In this document: positions 25,701 through 41,294 of the stretch, in pieces | Position numbering within the stretch: position 1 is the first letter of the stretch | How the letters are laid out: each line of letters starts with the position of its first letter | Source: Prosapia bicincta | Lineage: Eukaryota; Arthropoda; Insecta; Hemiptera; Cercopidae | DNA: 64,000 bases | Assembly: GCA_036971475.1 (NCBI GenBank) | Contig: JBAIZL010000006.1 | Span: 837,501 to 901,500 of the forward strand | Direction: 5' to 3' | Notes under the pieces: generated by a model | What the model saw: the letters and a program-made list of their open reading frames with translations, nothing else | Databases searched by the model: none | What the model was told of the DNA's origin: nothing | Made by a program: the position numbers and the translations under genes

Positions 25701-28700
25701 TGAGATAATCCATCCGAAGAAAGTGTTTAGGGCAGCAGGTTGACCTTTGATTATGGTCTGTGGTTCATTAATAAGACTGCGGTTAAATACGTCAGATCCA
25801 AGAATTAAGTCAATTTGGGCAGGAGTGTCAAAGTGAGGGTCAGCAAGTTGGAGATGACTGTAACGTGCGTGTATACTGGGTGTTAGTGCGATTGATGGAA
25901 GAGGGTCAGTGATGTGAGGTAGTACTGCAGCTTCGACATCGAGTTTGAAATTTGAGGCATATCTAGAAGAGATTTGTAGGGACACATATTCTGATATATG
26001 TGTGGTTTGAGAAGCGACCCCGACAAGAGAAACATTTGATTTCCTAGTAGGTAAGCTCAACATTGCGGTTGCGGGTTTTGTTATGACAGACACTTGACTG
26101 CCTGGGTCAATGATTGCCCGAAGGATATGCGGATTTCCAAAATGATCATTTACAATGACTTGAGCGGTGCCTAATAAGGCAGAAGCGACGTTAGTTTTAT
26201 CGGCGCTGGCGAGAGGTTTTCCATTGGTAGTTGAATGGTTGCAGTCATTGGCTGAGTTTGGGTGTCGATGCGTGCACGGTCGCTGGGGCAAAGCTGAGTT
26301 AGAGTCATGTAACAAGGAGTGATGATTACCGTTGCAATGTTTACAAGTCTTGAGTGACCTGCATTTGTTTTGGTAGTGGGTGCCGAAACAATTGAAACAG
26401 CGCTGCATATGTCGTATAGACTCGCGACGTTCCTGAGTTTTTAGTTTGAGAAAGTCTGGACAACAAAAGATATTGTGAATGGCTGAACAATAGAAACACT
26501 GTGCTGCGGACGGATCGTTACGAGGCGGGTTGGTAGGTCGGATAGGCAAGCGCGGTCTGGGTAAATTTTGTCTAACAAGCGGTGATGGTTGTGGTGCGGG
26601 TGCTCTTCGGTTGAACTGGATGCGTTGGCTTATCACTGGTGGTCGCAAAGCCTGCGGTTGAGTCCTGGCGGTGTGGTGCATTGTACTGCGGTGATGACCT
26701 TCATTCAGCTGTGCGGCTTCATCTGCGTAGTCGGCAGGGTTACTTGTAGTGGCTGCGGTAGTCGAGATCAGCGTCATGAGTTTAGTGGGGTATTCGAGCG
26801 GCGGTGTTGGACTCTCAGGAGGTGTATTACTCAAGTCAGGTTCGTTGACAGAGGAGACCGATAGTTGGGGTTGTTGGCTTGTGCTAGCTGCGGTTGAGGT
26901 CGAAGGCTGGTTGAGCAATTCCATTGCCCTAGCTTGTTCAGTTACAAAATCATTCAAACTGCGGTAAGTAGGCATAGTGTTGGTGCCTAGCCTGGTTTCA
27001 AAATTAAGACGAGTCTTCGGATCTAAATTATTAACTGCCATTTGAAACAACAGAAAATCTGCCAAGTCCGGTAAGTTAATGGCCTTCAAGGCACATACTG
27101 CGTTAGAGTGTGCGGTTAGAAAGCGGTTGAGTTCTGAGTGCGAAGCGGTTTGCATTGATTTGAACTCTTGAATTTGTTTGAAGTAATGATCGGCTAGCCT
27201 GCGTGGGTTGGCATAGCGGTTTCTTAGAGCGTTGTAAGCTATTGCATAATTATTGTCTGAAATTGTCAAGCCGGTAATGATTGCTAAGGCATCGCCTTTT
27301 AAAGTTGATTTTAAGTACTGAAATTTTTGTACTGCGGTCAGATTTGCATTAGAGTGGATCATAGAGTCAAACATCGTGATAAAGTCTGTCCATTCACTGT
27401 TATTGCCTGAGAAAGTGGGTACTTGTAGGCTTGGCAGACTGATGCAATTATTTGTGAGGTTAGCCGGTGAAATTTCTTTTTCTTCAGATTTTATAATGCC
27501 TGGACATTTAGCCAGGATGGGCAAATACAAAAGTTGAAATTTGGCTTTCAATTGAAAAGCCTTTTCTGCGGTTTCAGCGACTTCATGCTCAAAACTTTTT
27601 TCCATATATTCGTATGTGTCAATAAAGTTGCCGTGGATGCGTCGGATTTCGCTAATGAGACCTGTAGGGATATCATTTTCAGCGATTATGTCAATGACCT
27701 GTTCTAGGTCCTGAATGATGTTGCTTAATTTGGAGAAATAATATTCGGTATTAATTGCCATTTTTAACAACAGAAAATAAAATTAGTTAAGGAAATTTTT
27801 AAAGATGAATTTTGCAGTGAACTGTATCCTATGGTTTATTTGATTCAAATTATCCGGCCCGGAGGACCATGTATAGTTTTGGTAGCAAAACTAAAGAAAG
27901 AAAATGAAAATAGGGTAGTTCAAATCATTAGCGGTTACACTAAAACGTCCGGAAGACCACCCACGCTTTGTTGGAGCAGTATGGGGTCTGCTTTATTAAT
28001 AAGAAAAACCACTGAATTTAAATTTAACACTAAACGTTAATTAAAAGAAAGATAACACAAGTTTCATGAGTAGCAGTTAATTCTAAGCCATTTACCAATC
28101 GAACTGTATGAGGTTCTTGAAGAGCGGTGAGTCGTTCGACGAAACAGGCCTGTTTGGTGTCTAGCAGAGATGAAAGAAGGTTCTCGACGAGTGGCATGAA
28201 CTACAACTCATTTAAGATTATTGTAAAGTAAAATCACTTCAAATAGTCACAACAGAAAAGCTTTAATCAACACTTGATAGTTCACACACGAGGTTAAAGA
28301 GTTAATTGTCTGCGGTGTAATGAAATACCACGCGGCTAACCTAACAAATTACACTTGTATAAGGAAAGCGGTTTAAAACAGTTTTATCGCGGCTAAAATC
28401 GTTAATTCATAGTTAGAACACATCTAAAACATTAACTGAACATAATCAGTAAGCGGGGTAATAATCAGACGCGGTTTAAACCCGATGTAATCGGCTAAAA
28501 CACTTGAATAGAAACCAGGAATGCCGCACTAGAAAGCCATGTTGCAAGAAGTGTGTAACTTGAGAGAAGAGACGGAAATGCTAGCAAACGGTAACTAAAT
28601 CAGATAATTAGTCTAAAGCCATAGATGAATAGTCTAGATTCATCTGGTGACTGGATCGTAAAACCTACTTGTTTGCAGTAAAAGGATCCTAGATTCTGGT

Positions 28701-30069
28701 CGGCAATGAAAGTCTAGTAGGCGGTGGAACTTAAACTGTGATAAACACCAGCTGATTGCTAGGTTATACGAAATAATAAGAATTGTAAACAAACGTGGTC
28801 TGTTGAAAGTGAGGTTAAGGATCCTGTACTTAACACATACCTTAAAAGCCCAACTCATTCCCTTTGAATGCCATATTGATATAAACGTTTCTTGGGAGCC
28901 TGACTCATCATTTGAAATAGATAAAATATGACTTATATTGTGGCAGCTGTTTGTGGCTAAATTAATATATTTGTTTAAAATCATTAAAAAAACATGAGTA
29001 GTATATACCAATTAATTTTATCAGGCTATTAACCCCAATTCAAATACACTTGAAGCTGAGAGTTTACTAAATAATTCATCAATTGAACTTGAATGGAATC
29101 CATTGTATGTATAAATTACTACCTAAACATTTATATCAATTTCACTCAGATTAGAATATAGGTCATGATCTTTAATATTACAAATAGTTTCATTACTTTA
29201 ACACTTATTTTACAACAGAAATTAACACTTGGTATGGATTTAAATATTCTAATCAAACTTTTAAACCTTCAAAGGTTTTATCCAATCCACATCCATTTCT
29301 TTGCATCATAACCACACTGCATGAAAATCCAGGTTAAAGCATCATGGTAATAGTGTAATAATAGATTACGTTTGACATAATTATTTAAAAGTAGAATTGT
29401 TTAAGAATAGTATTTAAACTAAATCAAGTCAGTAAAAAAGCAATATTTCCATTTACATCAAAGCATAATATTATATTTTACAGGTATTTTGAATATGATT
29501 TTTTACAATTGATTCTGATACCAGCAATTATTGAAAAAATGAGTGTTTATTATTTAAATGAATCTTGTTTCAATAAATAAACAAGTAGTTATTTATTAGT
29601 ATTACTGTGTAATGTAGTATAACTAGACCTGCATAAATTAATAATATTACCAAGGAATAGCAAACCATTAAGATACGCGTTTGCATATTAGTGATGAAAA
29701 CCAGTGATTTTAATAATACCATAATACAGATACAAATAAAAAGATACTAAAATATTGTTCTGTAATTTTTGTACATTGTATGTTACAAAAAGAAATAATA
29801 ATAATTTGGATATATATATATATGTTAATTGTAATCAATTATTGCACCCATTAGTGCAATTATTTTTACCTTGTGTGATGAGGCACCTTTCGGTCACTTG
29901 ACCATTGACGAAAAAAAAAAAAATTCGACAATGGTCAAGTGACCGAAAAGTACCTCATTACACAAGGTAAAAATAATTGTACTTAATGGTGGAATAATTG
30001 AAATTACATATAATAACTTATAAAGTCAATGCAACGGAATAATTATGGATAACGTTTAATATATATGTA

Positions 30070-30120
<51 letters not shown>

Positions 30121-33100
30121 TAATACCCCATACTTATATGATAGGTGGGACCGAGGAATAACCGTGTAGGTCGAGGTATAATTAATCACATAGGATCATG
30201 TTTAATTGGGACCAAAGACTAAATAAACTAATAATTTAGAAGAAAAATGTGTATGTATTAAAATCTTAAATACATAATACAACAACAAATTATTATATTA
30301 TATACATACATACTGCAAAGAAGTAAGTAAAAAGAAATTATTTTGACATAGAAGGCTTCATAAAATCTAGTAAATTCGTTTGAAGAATTGAAGATCTTTT
30401 CTTCTCATGCAGAATTTCCTCGTAACTAGCAATTTTTTTTTTTTGTGGCAGAAATACGCTTATTGTTGGAGACTATGTTTTCTAAAATTTGTAAGCCTTG
30501 CTCAATTAAACTATTTCCTTTTGTTAAGTTTCTAACCGTCATATCATTTCTATGAGCTCATCAATGAATTGTCAGCTCCTGGTTGTGTAAATCCAGCAGT
30601 TCTTCAACGTCATCATTATCCACTTTTAAATTTAATTGTCTGGCAAACCCAACAACTTCTTCAATCACATCAGAAATTTTATCAGACTCTGACACTGATT
30701 CCCCTTGAGTTTCAGTGGTGAAAGAAACTGACACAACTTTTTTTAAATGCCATTCAAAGTTTTTTCTGAAATTTCATTCCAAGATTGTCCATTGATTCTC
30801 AAAGCATCTAAAACATTGAATTGTTTTCAAAATTCTTCAACAGAGAGCTCTTTGTTCTGTCTCATAGCTTCATGCAGATGCGCAAATGATCTTCTTGTGT
30901 AATAAACTTTTAATGTTTTGATGACTCCCTAATCCATCGCTTGAACAAAATTTTATGTTTGGTTTCAAAAATAAGACTTTCACGGGTGTGTCGAAATTAG
31001 TTAAAGTAGTAGGAGGATGACCAGGTGCAATGTCAATTAATAGGAATTACTTTAAAAGGAATTTGTTTAGACTGACAGTAAAGTTCGTTTTGAGGTATGA
31101 AATGATTACCAAACCAGTCCTCAAAAAAAAAGCTGTAACCAAAGCCTTCCTATTTGACTTCCAAATCCCAAGCGAGCTAGCTTTAGAAATATTTTTTAAT
31201 GCCCTTGGATTTTCTGAGCAATAAACTTTGAGAGATTGCAACTTACAGCTGTATTTGTGCAGAATGTCACTGTCAATCGGTCTTTGGTGGCCTTAAAACC
31301 TGAAAATATTTTCTCTTCATGATCTATAAAAGTTCTCATAAGCATTTCTTCCTGAACAGGCCAGTTTCTGCATAACTCGGATAGCATGAGTTAAAACTGC
31401 ATAACTCGGAAATGGCGTAAGAAGGGGTAGCCTTCCTAAGAAAGGGTAAGTCGAGGTATTACTGTTTATCATTGTTAACACATTCATACCCAAGCTGGAA
31501 ATTGGAAGTTTGTGTGGTTGCCAAATTTTTTTATTGTTTTATTTAGTTATATAGTGCTCAAAATAAGTAAATATAATATTTACAAACTTTTATTATGTAC
31601 TTAGGAATTATGGTCTCTAATACCCATCACGGGATATAGCATGATTGGCCATACATAATGCGACTTTTGCCCATATGGCCAAATAACGCGATATCTTGTG
31701 ATATATAATTCGGCCAAAAAGGGTACATAGTTTACAAATAAAAGCCATTTAAATGCATTAATTGTAATGACTTTAATTAGCTGACATTTATAATCAGGCA
31801 AAATTTGAAAAACTCACTCTAGATTGTAATTCACTTATACATTCAAAATTTACAAAATGATTTCAAAATATAAAACTATTTAGCATTGCAATCATGCAAT
31901 TAAAAAAAAAACAGTCAAAACATAATGGTGGAGCACCTAGACAGTTTTTACACTCAGTTGTGGTGTTTATCCTCTTTTTATTTTGTGGATCATTCAATCG
32001 TTGATCAAATACTTTTTTATTCATAATCATTTTCAAACACATTTTTTAAAACCTGTAGTGAATGAAAATTGATGTAGCACAGTTTTTTTAAATAGCTACT
32101 CAATAATTAGAATTCAAATATTTATGAGTCTAGGTCGGATTCAAACTGAATATCTTCATGTTCAAAGTCTAGTACTCTTAGCTCTTAGCCAACTTTTCGA
32201 TTGCTAGAAGTGTATTTTTCAAAGACGTATATGAATTTTTGTTTCACTCCCATCTGGTTGTCGTCAAAACCTCCATTGTACAAACTTCAATTGTTGCTAT
32301 GGTTACCACACAAAATCATACATAATTATCAAGGATTATAAATTAATGAAAGGAATAAAATAAACAAACAAACTGGTATCGAATCTTGCTTCAGAAACGG
32401 ATAATGCGAAAGGAAAGTGAAAAAAACTACAACTCAATGCAAGCGACTAAAAAAGAGATTATAAATAGTAACAAAAAATATATATATTTATCTTAATTGT
32501 AATTATAAAATAAAAAGAGATTAAAATAAAATTTGTCTTTGTTGTCTTAAGTAGGAAGACTTTTTTAATTTTATATTACTTATTATTTAGACACAAATAG
32601 AAACTGTTATTTTTTTCATATTTTATATATTTTAAACATCTTATTTGGAATATTTTTAGGCCTGATTAGATCACGACTGGTAGCTGTTCAAAAAGCCAAG
32701 GGCGCTCTCCTTATGTTCCTAGATAGTCACTGTGAAGTAAATTCTGGATGGCTGGAACCTCTTATTAAACATGTAGTTCAGGTAAGCTTTAACAGTAATT
32801 AGATTAAATCTGGAAATGATTATATAGGAAATGTATATGTACACATTGGTGACTTTATTTTTTCTTTCCAGAATCCCAAGAGTATTGCTTGTCCAGTGGT
32901 GGATCCCATTAATCCAGAAACATTCCAGTATGAAAAAGCTACTGATTACATCAAAGGAGGTAAATTAGTATAAACAATAGTCTCATAAGAAATATACGTT
33001 TATGAATAAGGTAAACTCTTTAAAAAAATCAAGATATTTTGAACTAGAAAATCATTGACATATTTTATTTTATATCGAAATCTTGTTGCTGTTCATGACG

Positions 33101-35841
33101 AGCTGGTTGTTAATTCTCATTACACTTTTTGATATTACTTGCGACCAGACTTTTTGTTAACTAAAAGTTGTTAAATTTTTAACTTACACTTGGAGGAATA
33201 CAAGTGATAGGGAAACAGCTATCAGACACAGCATTAATAACAATACCAACACGTACAATATCCCAGGAGTATACAAATTAAAATGCAACAACTGCAATAA
33301 GTTCTATGTTGGACTAACAGGCAGATCTTTTGCCGAAAGATATAAAGAGCACAAAAGCGCACTGCACACTACTATTGAATCCACCTTCGCAAATCACCTC
33401 ATGGACACTAAACACTCATGCAAAAGTATGGAAAATAACATGAGCATCCTCCACACATGTAACAAAAGCTATAAATTAAACACACTAGAACAGTATGAAA
33501 TATATAGACATAGCAACATACATAAAAATGGCATCTTAAATGAACAAATCCGGCACAGATCACACATACTCTTAGATCACATCCCTTATAACTTTCAAAA
33601 TAATGGTACCGAGGAAGCACAACTGCGGCATTCCTAGTGGCAAAAATACAAGGCTGAAGAAGTTGTAAGATGAAAACGTTTACTTCAAGTGTAAGTTAAC
33701 AATTTAACAACTTTTAGTTTACAAAAAGTCTGGTCACAAGTAATAGCCATAGTGTAATAAGTTTTATTTTAAACACAATACATTTTTCAAATGAATAATT
33801 CAATTTTGAAGTTGATAAATTTAAAAAATACAAACATGTCCACTAAAATCTTTAATCACTACACCATGATAAATGCTATTTTATAGGCATCATTACCTAC
33901 TTTACTAAATAAATATGCAAAACCAAATTTTATTATTATTAAAAAAAGACATAATTAATATGATTTGGTAATTATATTTAATAAAACCTTTTGGTAATTA
34001 TAACCTTGATCAACAGGTTTTGACTGGAGTTTGGAGTTCAAATGGTTGGAAATACCTGTAAAAACCGCAATCAAAGATAGAACAAGTCCAGTTGTGTAAG
34101 TATTACCTACTAATCGATTGTGATGGTAGATAAGTTATACTGGTTAATCAAGTTTATTTATGAATATAACAACAGTAGATCAGCAAATTTGCAATGAAAA
34201 ATAATTTGAAATAAGTTGTATGTTTTGTGATCTACTGTATTGTTTTGAAACATCACGTTTAACACTTAAGAAAGAATCAAATACTTTAAACCATTAAGAT
34301 TGAATCATTGACATTTTCAGAACCCGGAAGTTTCTTGATAAATAATGTCAAATCTGTTACTTCTTGTGGAACAATGACACAGTCAACAGTTTTATTATGA
34401 CTCAGGACATTTTTCCACGACTTACTTCATGTTTCTTCTTTTATTTTGTTCCATGATTCAACTACACAGCATACAACTTTTTTAAGTATATATTTTTTAG
34501 AAACCCTATAATGCTTTCTTCCATTTCAGTTGCTTTCAGGAGAGATTGTAAAAGGTAACGTCTGTATTTTTCCATACATTCCAGAACATAATGATCCATC
34601 GGCTGGATTAGGGTTGTAACACTTGCGAGTAGAAATAAAGCATGGATATCATCGGAGTACAGTTGACCTTCATCGGGATGCGATGGTGCATTGTCTAACA
34701 ATTATTAATTTTATTTTTTTTCCAAATAAATAAAATAGTCTGAAATAGAAATAGGCTTGAATTTAACGAAACCTCGGAACTCGGATTTTCGAGACTCCAC
34801 TGTATGTACATACAACAGTCAATTCAAATCAAAGCAAAAAAATGATAAATAAAGTTTTTGTGTTGATTTTAATTGTTTGTTGACATTATCCAGGGAACTG
34901 GCTTATCTGTGTATGGATAATCGGATGTCTAGTGTACATAAGCATATACACTATGCAAGATTCTTGCTTATATTAAAGTGAAAGGATAATGTATTGCGCC
35001 TTTTATTACTCTTGTGCATCAAATTCATTCAAAACCATTCCAAATCCTTAATACAAGGTTTCAACTTAAGTAAAATTGAGTAATCATTAATATTTCAGGA
35101 GTGCAACTACAACTGGAGGAATGTTCCTCATCGAGAAGGACTGGTTTAGAACTATAGGTGGTTTTGATCCGGGACTAGAAATATGGGGAGCAGAGAGTTT
35201 AGGTAAGTGGTTAATTAATCTTTCCATTGGATCCCAGAGTATGAAAAAACTATTTTTAATTTGCTAATTATATAATGTTGTTTTTAAATGGTATGTATAA
35301 AAACATACATATGTAAAGACATCTTTGATTAAAAATTTAACCTTATTAAAACAATAAGTAAATATTACCATTGTATTTATAAGTAAAAGTTGAATTGCAA
35401 TGAAGATTTCTTAAACACCTATATTTTTAGGTGTGAAGAAAAATTGTGTACATAATTTCAGGGTTCAGTTCAGGGTTTTTTATTTGAAATACCAATGTGT
35501 GTTCAACATGACTCTTTAATTACTTTTAATATGAATAAATTTCTAATATATGAGAAAGTTAAACAAAATAACTTATGAATAAGCAAAACATCTAGACAAA
35601 AAAAGTAGTTTTTCCCTCAACGGTTAAGTTTAGTTACTTAAATAAGAAACTCTAATTAGCAATACAGTACACTGATCATATTTGTTACAGTGGAAATTTC
35701 CACTGTATTTACAAATAATTGGGCTTGGAATTTGAAAATTCTATATGCTTCTATTAAAACAAGTAATATAAAAATATTTTTTAGAAGTCAACAAACATTT
35801 TATTTCAGTTATTTTTTATTTAATAATTACAAGTAATATAA

Positions 35842-35909
<68 letters not shown>

Positions 35910-36192
35910 TTGGTTGGTAAAGATTATTTAGATTTTTTGGACTAGGAGACTGACAGACTTACCTTGGTAAGAGTCCACTCTGTAGTCTTGAAATAGAAAC
36001 ACATAAAAGCACTTAAACAATGATATATTTCAACCACACAGTGGTCTTTGTCAATCGAAGAGAAAACAGGTGTTTTCTGTGTTTCGACCACTGTGTGGTT
36101 GAAATATATCATTGTTTAAGTGCTTTTATGTGTTTCTATTTCAAGACTACAGATTGGACTCTTACCAAGGTAAGTCTGTCAGTCTCCTAGTC

Positions 36193-36260
<68 letters not shown>

Positions 36261-39200
36261 TTATATATATATATTTCAAAACTGACCAAGATATAATTTT
36301 AAAAAAAAAATATATAATAAATAAATATTTGAAAAAAAACTATTAACATTAATTGTCATCCACTATAGGTTTAAAATGTATTTGAACATGATTAGATGAA
36401 TAAAAACATATTTTATTAAGAATTTAAAATTTGTACACGATATATTTAAGGAGAGTGTGAGCTAATAGAAGGAACTGAATAAATAAAATAAACTTATAAA
36501 ATTATTTGCATAGCGATAATATTATAATGATATAATCTCAGCTGTCAAATTTCAAAAAATTTCCTGATATAAAACAAATTTAAGCATGTTTATTTAAAAA
36601 CATGCAATTATATTTAACCCGAATTATAAACTAGGGAAGTTCTTTCGCTATAATTACAGAAAATGTATTACTCACTGGGAATTGAATAACTTTCAATTTT
36701 TTTGCAGTTACTTTCATAGTAGCTTAATAATTTCATACTTTTCCATAGATTTTCATTGTAATCTGTAACTTTGAATTTACCTTTTTACCAAGTTATTCCA
36801 TTTCAGGCCTTTATGATTTCTCTAGAAAAGGGATAAAGATCTTAAGGGAAAAATATTTTTTTGTTTAATTAAAAGGTAGTTGATTTCAAAACAACTAAGA
36901 GGACAGTTTCTGTTAGAGATTTCTCTGAAAACTTGGATGTGCAACGGGTCCTTGGCTATTATTCCATGCAGTCGTGTTGGCCATGTTTTTGCAAAGAAAC
37001 ATCCCTACTCTTTCCCACTTGGAACCACTTACACAATTTTAAGGTAAGGTAAAAATGTATGCATGATAGAACTGAAAGTAATATAGACAATTAAATAATT
37101 TCAATGTTATTATACATCCCTACAATATATAGTGTTACCATTAAACTATTTCGTAAATAATTAATGAGTAACTGACAGAAAACTACTAACTTACTTGTTG
37201 AAGTGATTCAAAACAATCGTTTCATTGACGAAGCCAAACGACTACTGGGGTCGATCACTCAAGGTTGCAGGCATATTATCTATGAGTATGTAGAAATGGG
37301 TAGGATAGGTGGATTGTTTATGTTTACCATATCATGGAACAGGATGCTAGATTTGAAGTGTTTGTGATCATTTAAGATAAGTTGTTTTTATGTTGTGTGC
37401 TGTTTAGAATATTATTCTGTAGTGTTTAGTTTTTTACTATGGTTTAATATGTGAAAAATGTTTAAATTAGTATGAATGTTTGTGGGTGTTGCATGTTTTG
37501 TAGAACAGGGAGAAACTTGACTTGGAAAAACGAGTAGAAAAGGTTCCTGTTCTTAAAAAACACTGACTAGGTTTAGAAAATCCACTAAATGTCATGAAAC
37601 GGCATGGTTGTTGTTAAAACATTTTCTGCATTAACGTAATATTTTACTTTATATTATGAAGGGATAAACATCTATATAATCCATAATAATAAATACACAA
37701 AAATCTCTTAACCACAAACTTTCTTTATTTTACCCTTTAAATTCTATTTAAATCTTTAAAGGTAAAATAAAGAAAGTCTGTGGTTAAGAGGTTTTTGTGT
37801 ATTTATTATTAAATTCAACCACAGTATATTCCTAATAAATAGTAATAATCCATAATGTTTTTCAGTGGAATTATAGTTAAACTCTTGAATTTTGTTGTTC
37901 AAGGCAATCAGTGAAATGTATGTTAAAACTTGTAAAAGTAAGACTTGCCAAAGTTCTAATTAAAATATATTTATAAAACGATGAGTAACATAACAACTTC
38001 AAGCAAATTAAACATTTTCAAATAATGTCACTTAAGAATATTGCTTGATAAGATCAAAAACATTATGACTCAATTATAACTTTAGTAAATCATAATTTTA
38101 AAGTTCAGTCATAAATGGTTACAATAAGTAGTAATACAAATTATATACTAAACTTACTGTAATTTAGTGATCATTTACGGTGATATTAGAGTTAAATTAT
38201 GTAAGTTATAAAACAAATTGTTTGACCTCTGACGCTGTATATTGAAATTAAAATGATACAAGTAGCATTCAGGTATTGTTAATTTTTCAGAAATTATAAA
38301 AGAGTTGCTGAAGTCTGGATGGATTACTATGGGAAATATTTTTACGAAAGCCGACCTACAGCTTCTAATATTGATCCAGGCAGGTATGGTAGTTCTAGAT
38401 TTTATTTAAGGTATAATTAAGACATTTAAGGTATTATTTCGAACATATCAATGCTTGAAAATAATCAATCACTCCTGCACCTGTTGTTACACAAATGCTG
38501 TTTACCTGGTACGCCAATCAACTGAAATTTTCCTAAATTCCTAAAATTTTCTTTGAAATGTGTTTTCTTTGATAACTATAATATACATATTTTCTACATC
38601 TGAACATATATTAAACAAGGACAGGTTCTGAATTGGTTTATGATGAACAAACCTTAAAAAGGTTCAGCTGTTCCAGTTTACAACATTTAGAAATGTTTAT
38701 GAGTAATAAATTACCATTTATATACCCCGGTAATAGTGTATGTTATACAAAATATTAAGTAGAAACACCATAATTTATATATTGAGAGAAAGAAAAAATT
38801 ATGAAAAGAGAGAATAACAAAGCACTCGACAAGTCTATCATATTAGTACAGTAGACTCTTGCTGTTCGTGGGTTTGAAATTCATGCTTTTACTTATTCAC
38901 AGTTGGCAAAACTACAGGATATCCCACTAATATGTATTGTATTTTAAAAAAAGACCCGAAAGACTGTATAGTTACTGTGCAGATTTTAGGATGTGTTCTT
39001 GTCTTATTTACTTTGTACAGTACTGTAGTTACTTATCACAAAGAAATCTGATTATTCTCCAAACATCCGTTATACTGAACACTACTACGCCAATTACTAA
39101 AAGATAGTAACTCCACATTTATAACAAGTGGCGTTATATTCAATAATAAACAACAATGAGTCAATCCTGTCCCCACATCCAGCTCCATACATAAGTTTAG

Positions 39201-41040
39201 CATCACTTCTGTCTAATTTAATAGTTTTCAAAATCCAAAAATGATAATTGTATCCGGGGGCCGTAACTAACTTGGATTTTGTTTTTTCCTGTCAATTATT
39301 AAACAGGTCTTGCATTCAATTGTCATGTCTGCTAGTTTTGTTAACATTTTTTATGTAGAACCTAACTCTCCCCTTTCTGTATACAGTCGGTTTCAGTATT
39401 CTCGTTAAGTTTAGGGAACGTGACCCCGCGAATAACGAGGAACCACAGTAGTATATATTTATCATAAATGCTAAATTAATAAATAAGCATATTGTTTTTT
39501 TTATACTGCTAAAAGTCAACAAATATACTAAAAATTTAACACAAAAATAGTTATTCTAAAACAACAAGCTATATAAAAACATCAGCTTTATTATACTGAT
39601 ATTTAATTAGTTCCATTGTAGTTTGTAGGAATGCCATTGAAGTCTGAAATGTTAGCTTCAGGTAAATATTATTTAGCTATATTCATCAAATTGTTGACTG
39701 ATAACTGACCTTTTATTAACTGACTGATTTACTGATCTTTTATCAAGTAACAAAAGCTTGTAATACCAACTGTCGATTCTAACTAAGTAGCTTATTGTTG
39801 ATACATATTTTTTTAACCCTAGAACTGTAAAATGTGTTCTAGACTACACACTCTACAAAACTTGTATTAGATGGAGAGGTGTTAAATGACAGAAACCTTC
39901 TAACGCCTCTCTCAAATTGTACGTCAACATTTATCATTTTTTTAGTAACGAATACTAAAATGGCAATTTTATTGTATGTTTAAATAAACTTACTTGTTCA
40001 GTTTACTAGAGCAGCTAGAACTTCGACAGTCTTTGTACTGCAAACCATTCTCCTGGTACACAGAAAACGTCTTCACAGAACTCAAGTGAGTAATTAATAA
40101 CAGTCATTCTCGTTTAGCGTTAAGATATTTTCTTATTTTTCCTTTACAAAATAAGATATTTTGAGTTATTATTTAAAATATTGAAAAATGTGAAATTATG
40201 CTAAATATTTCACTAGCATCTGTATTTTAGCTTTCTGCCTTACTTAGATTTTATATATATAATTGTCAAATCACTTAATTAATTTTCTCTATTTTTTTGG
40301 TGTCCTTTGGTCCATGATGTTGGTATTTGTTGACGCCATATATGTTTCTTCTTGTGCCGCATGCACGATGTTTTTGAAAAGTATGTCGTCTGGATTTGTT
40401 GTCTGTTGGTTCATTAAATTGTTGTGTATATAATCACGAACCGAACAACATCAGAAAAATAGAGAAAATAAAATTCAGTGGTTTGACAATGGCCAAGTGA
40501 CCGAAAGGTGCCTCATCGCATAAGGTAAAAATAATTGCACTTAGTGGTGGAATAATTGTTTAAAATTAACAATAACTTAATAAAGTCAGCGCAACAGAAA
40601 AAATGATGGACAATATGAAATATACATACATATATGCTGATACGTGTTCCTTCACAGATGGAAAAATATGATGAATAGTTATTATCTGGAGTACATCCGT
40701 TCATTCTGCAGTGCATAAAATCGCAGTTCCGACGTTTCGCTAGAATCTCATCTAGCATTGACGAGTTGAAATGCGAGTCAAATCTTATTGGGTTCACCTC
40801 GTCAATGCTAGATGAGATTCTAGCAAAACGTTGGAACTGCGATTTTTTGCACTGCAGAATGAACGGATGAACTCCAGATAACTATTCATTATATTTTTCC
40901 ATGTGTGAAGGAATACGTATACTTTAATATATATAGTTAATATATTACTATTGTAAGTAATTTTATCCACCATTAAGTGCAATGATTTTACCTTGTGTGA
41001 TGAGGCACCTTTCGGTCACTTGACCATTGTCGAATCAAGA

Positions 41041-41084
<44 letters not shown>

Positions 41085-41252
41085 AATTTTTGGACTTGAT
41101 AGGAGACTGACAGACTTACCTAAAGGCAATAGTCCAAAACTGCAATCTCTTTGGAAATAAGCACATATAAAACACTTAATACACTTTTATTTGAAATATT
41201 TCGATCAACATGATCTTCTTCAGTCAAGAAAGAGAAAAACAAAAGATCAAAA

Positions 41253-41294
<42 letters not shown>

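Larger units (their letters stand above)
24135..28835 (-). mobile_element. BEL/Pao LTR retrotransposon, internally deleted
   Basis: Two LTRs of 966 bp (24135-25100 and 27870-28835), TG...CA ended, appear identical by eye. The insertion is flanked by CATACC on both sides. The internal part encodes Gag and protease, then jumps to a short integrase N-terminal piece. RT, RNase H and the integrase core are missing. It lies antisense in intron 5 of the Pgant2-like gene. Confidence 0.92.

Noticed and set aside
27831..28040. 69-codon frame, and 111/123-codon minus-strand frames in the LTRs
   Set aside because: Present in both LTRs and broken at the LTR edges; not genes.
32128..32225. Functional tRNA gene
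   Set aside because: A and B boxes are only approximate and the acceptor stem does not pair; at most a SINE head.
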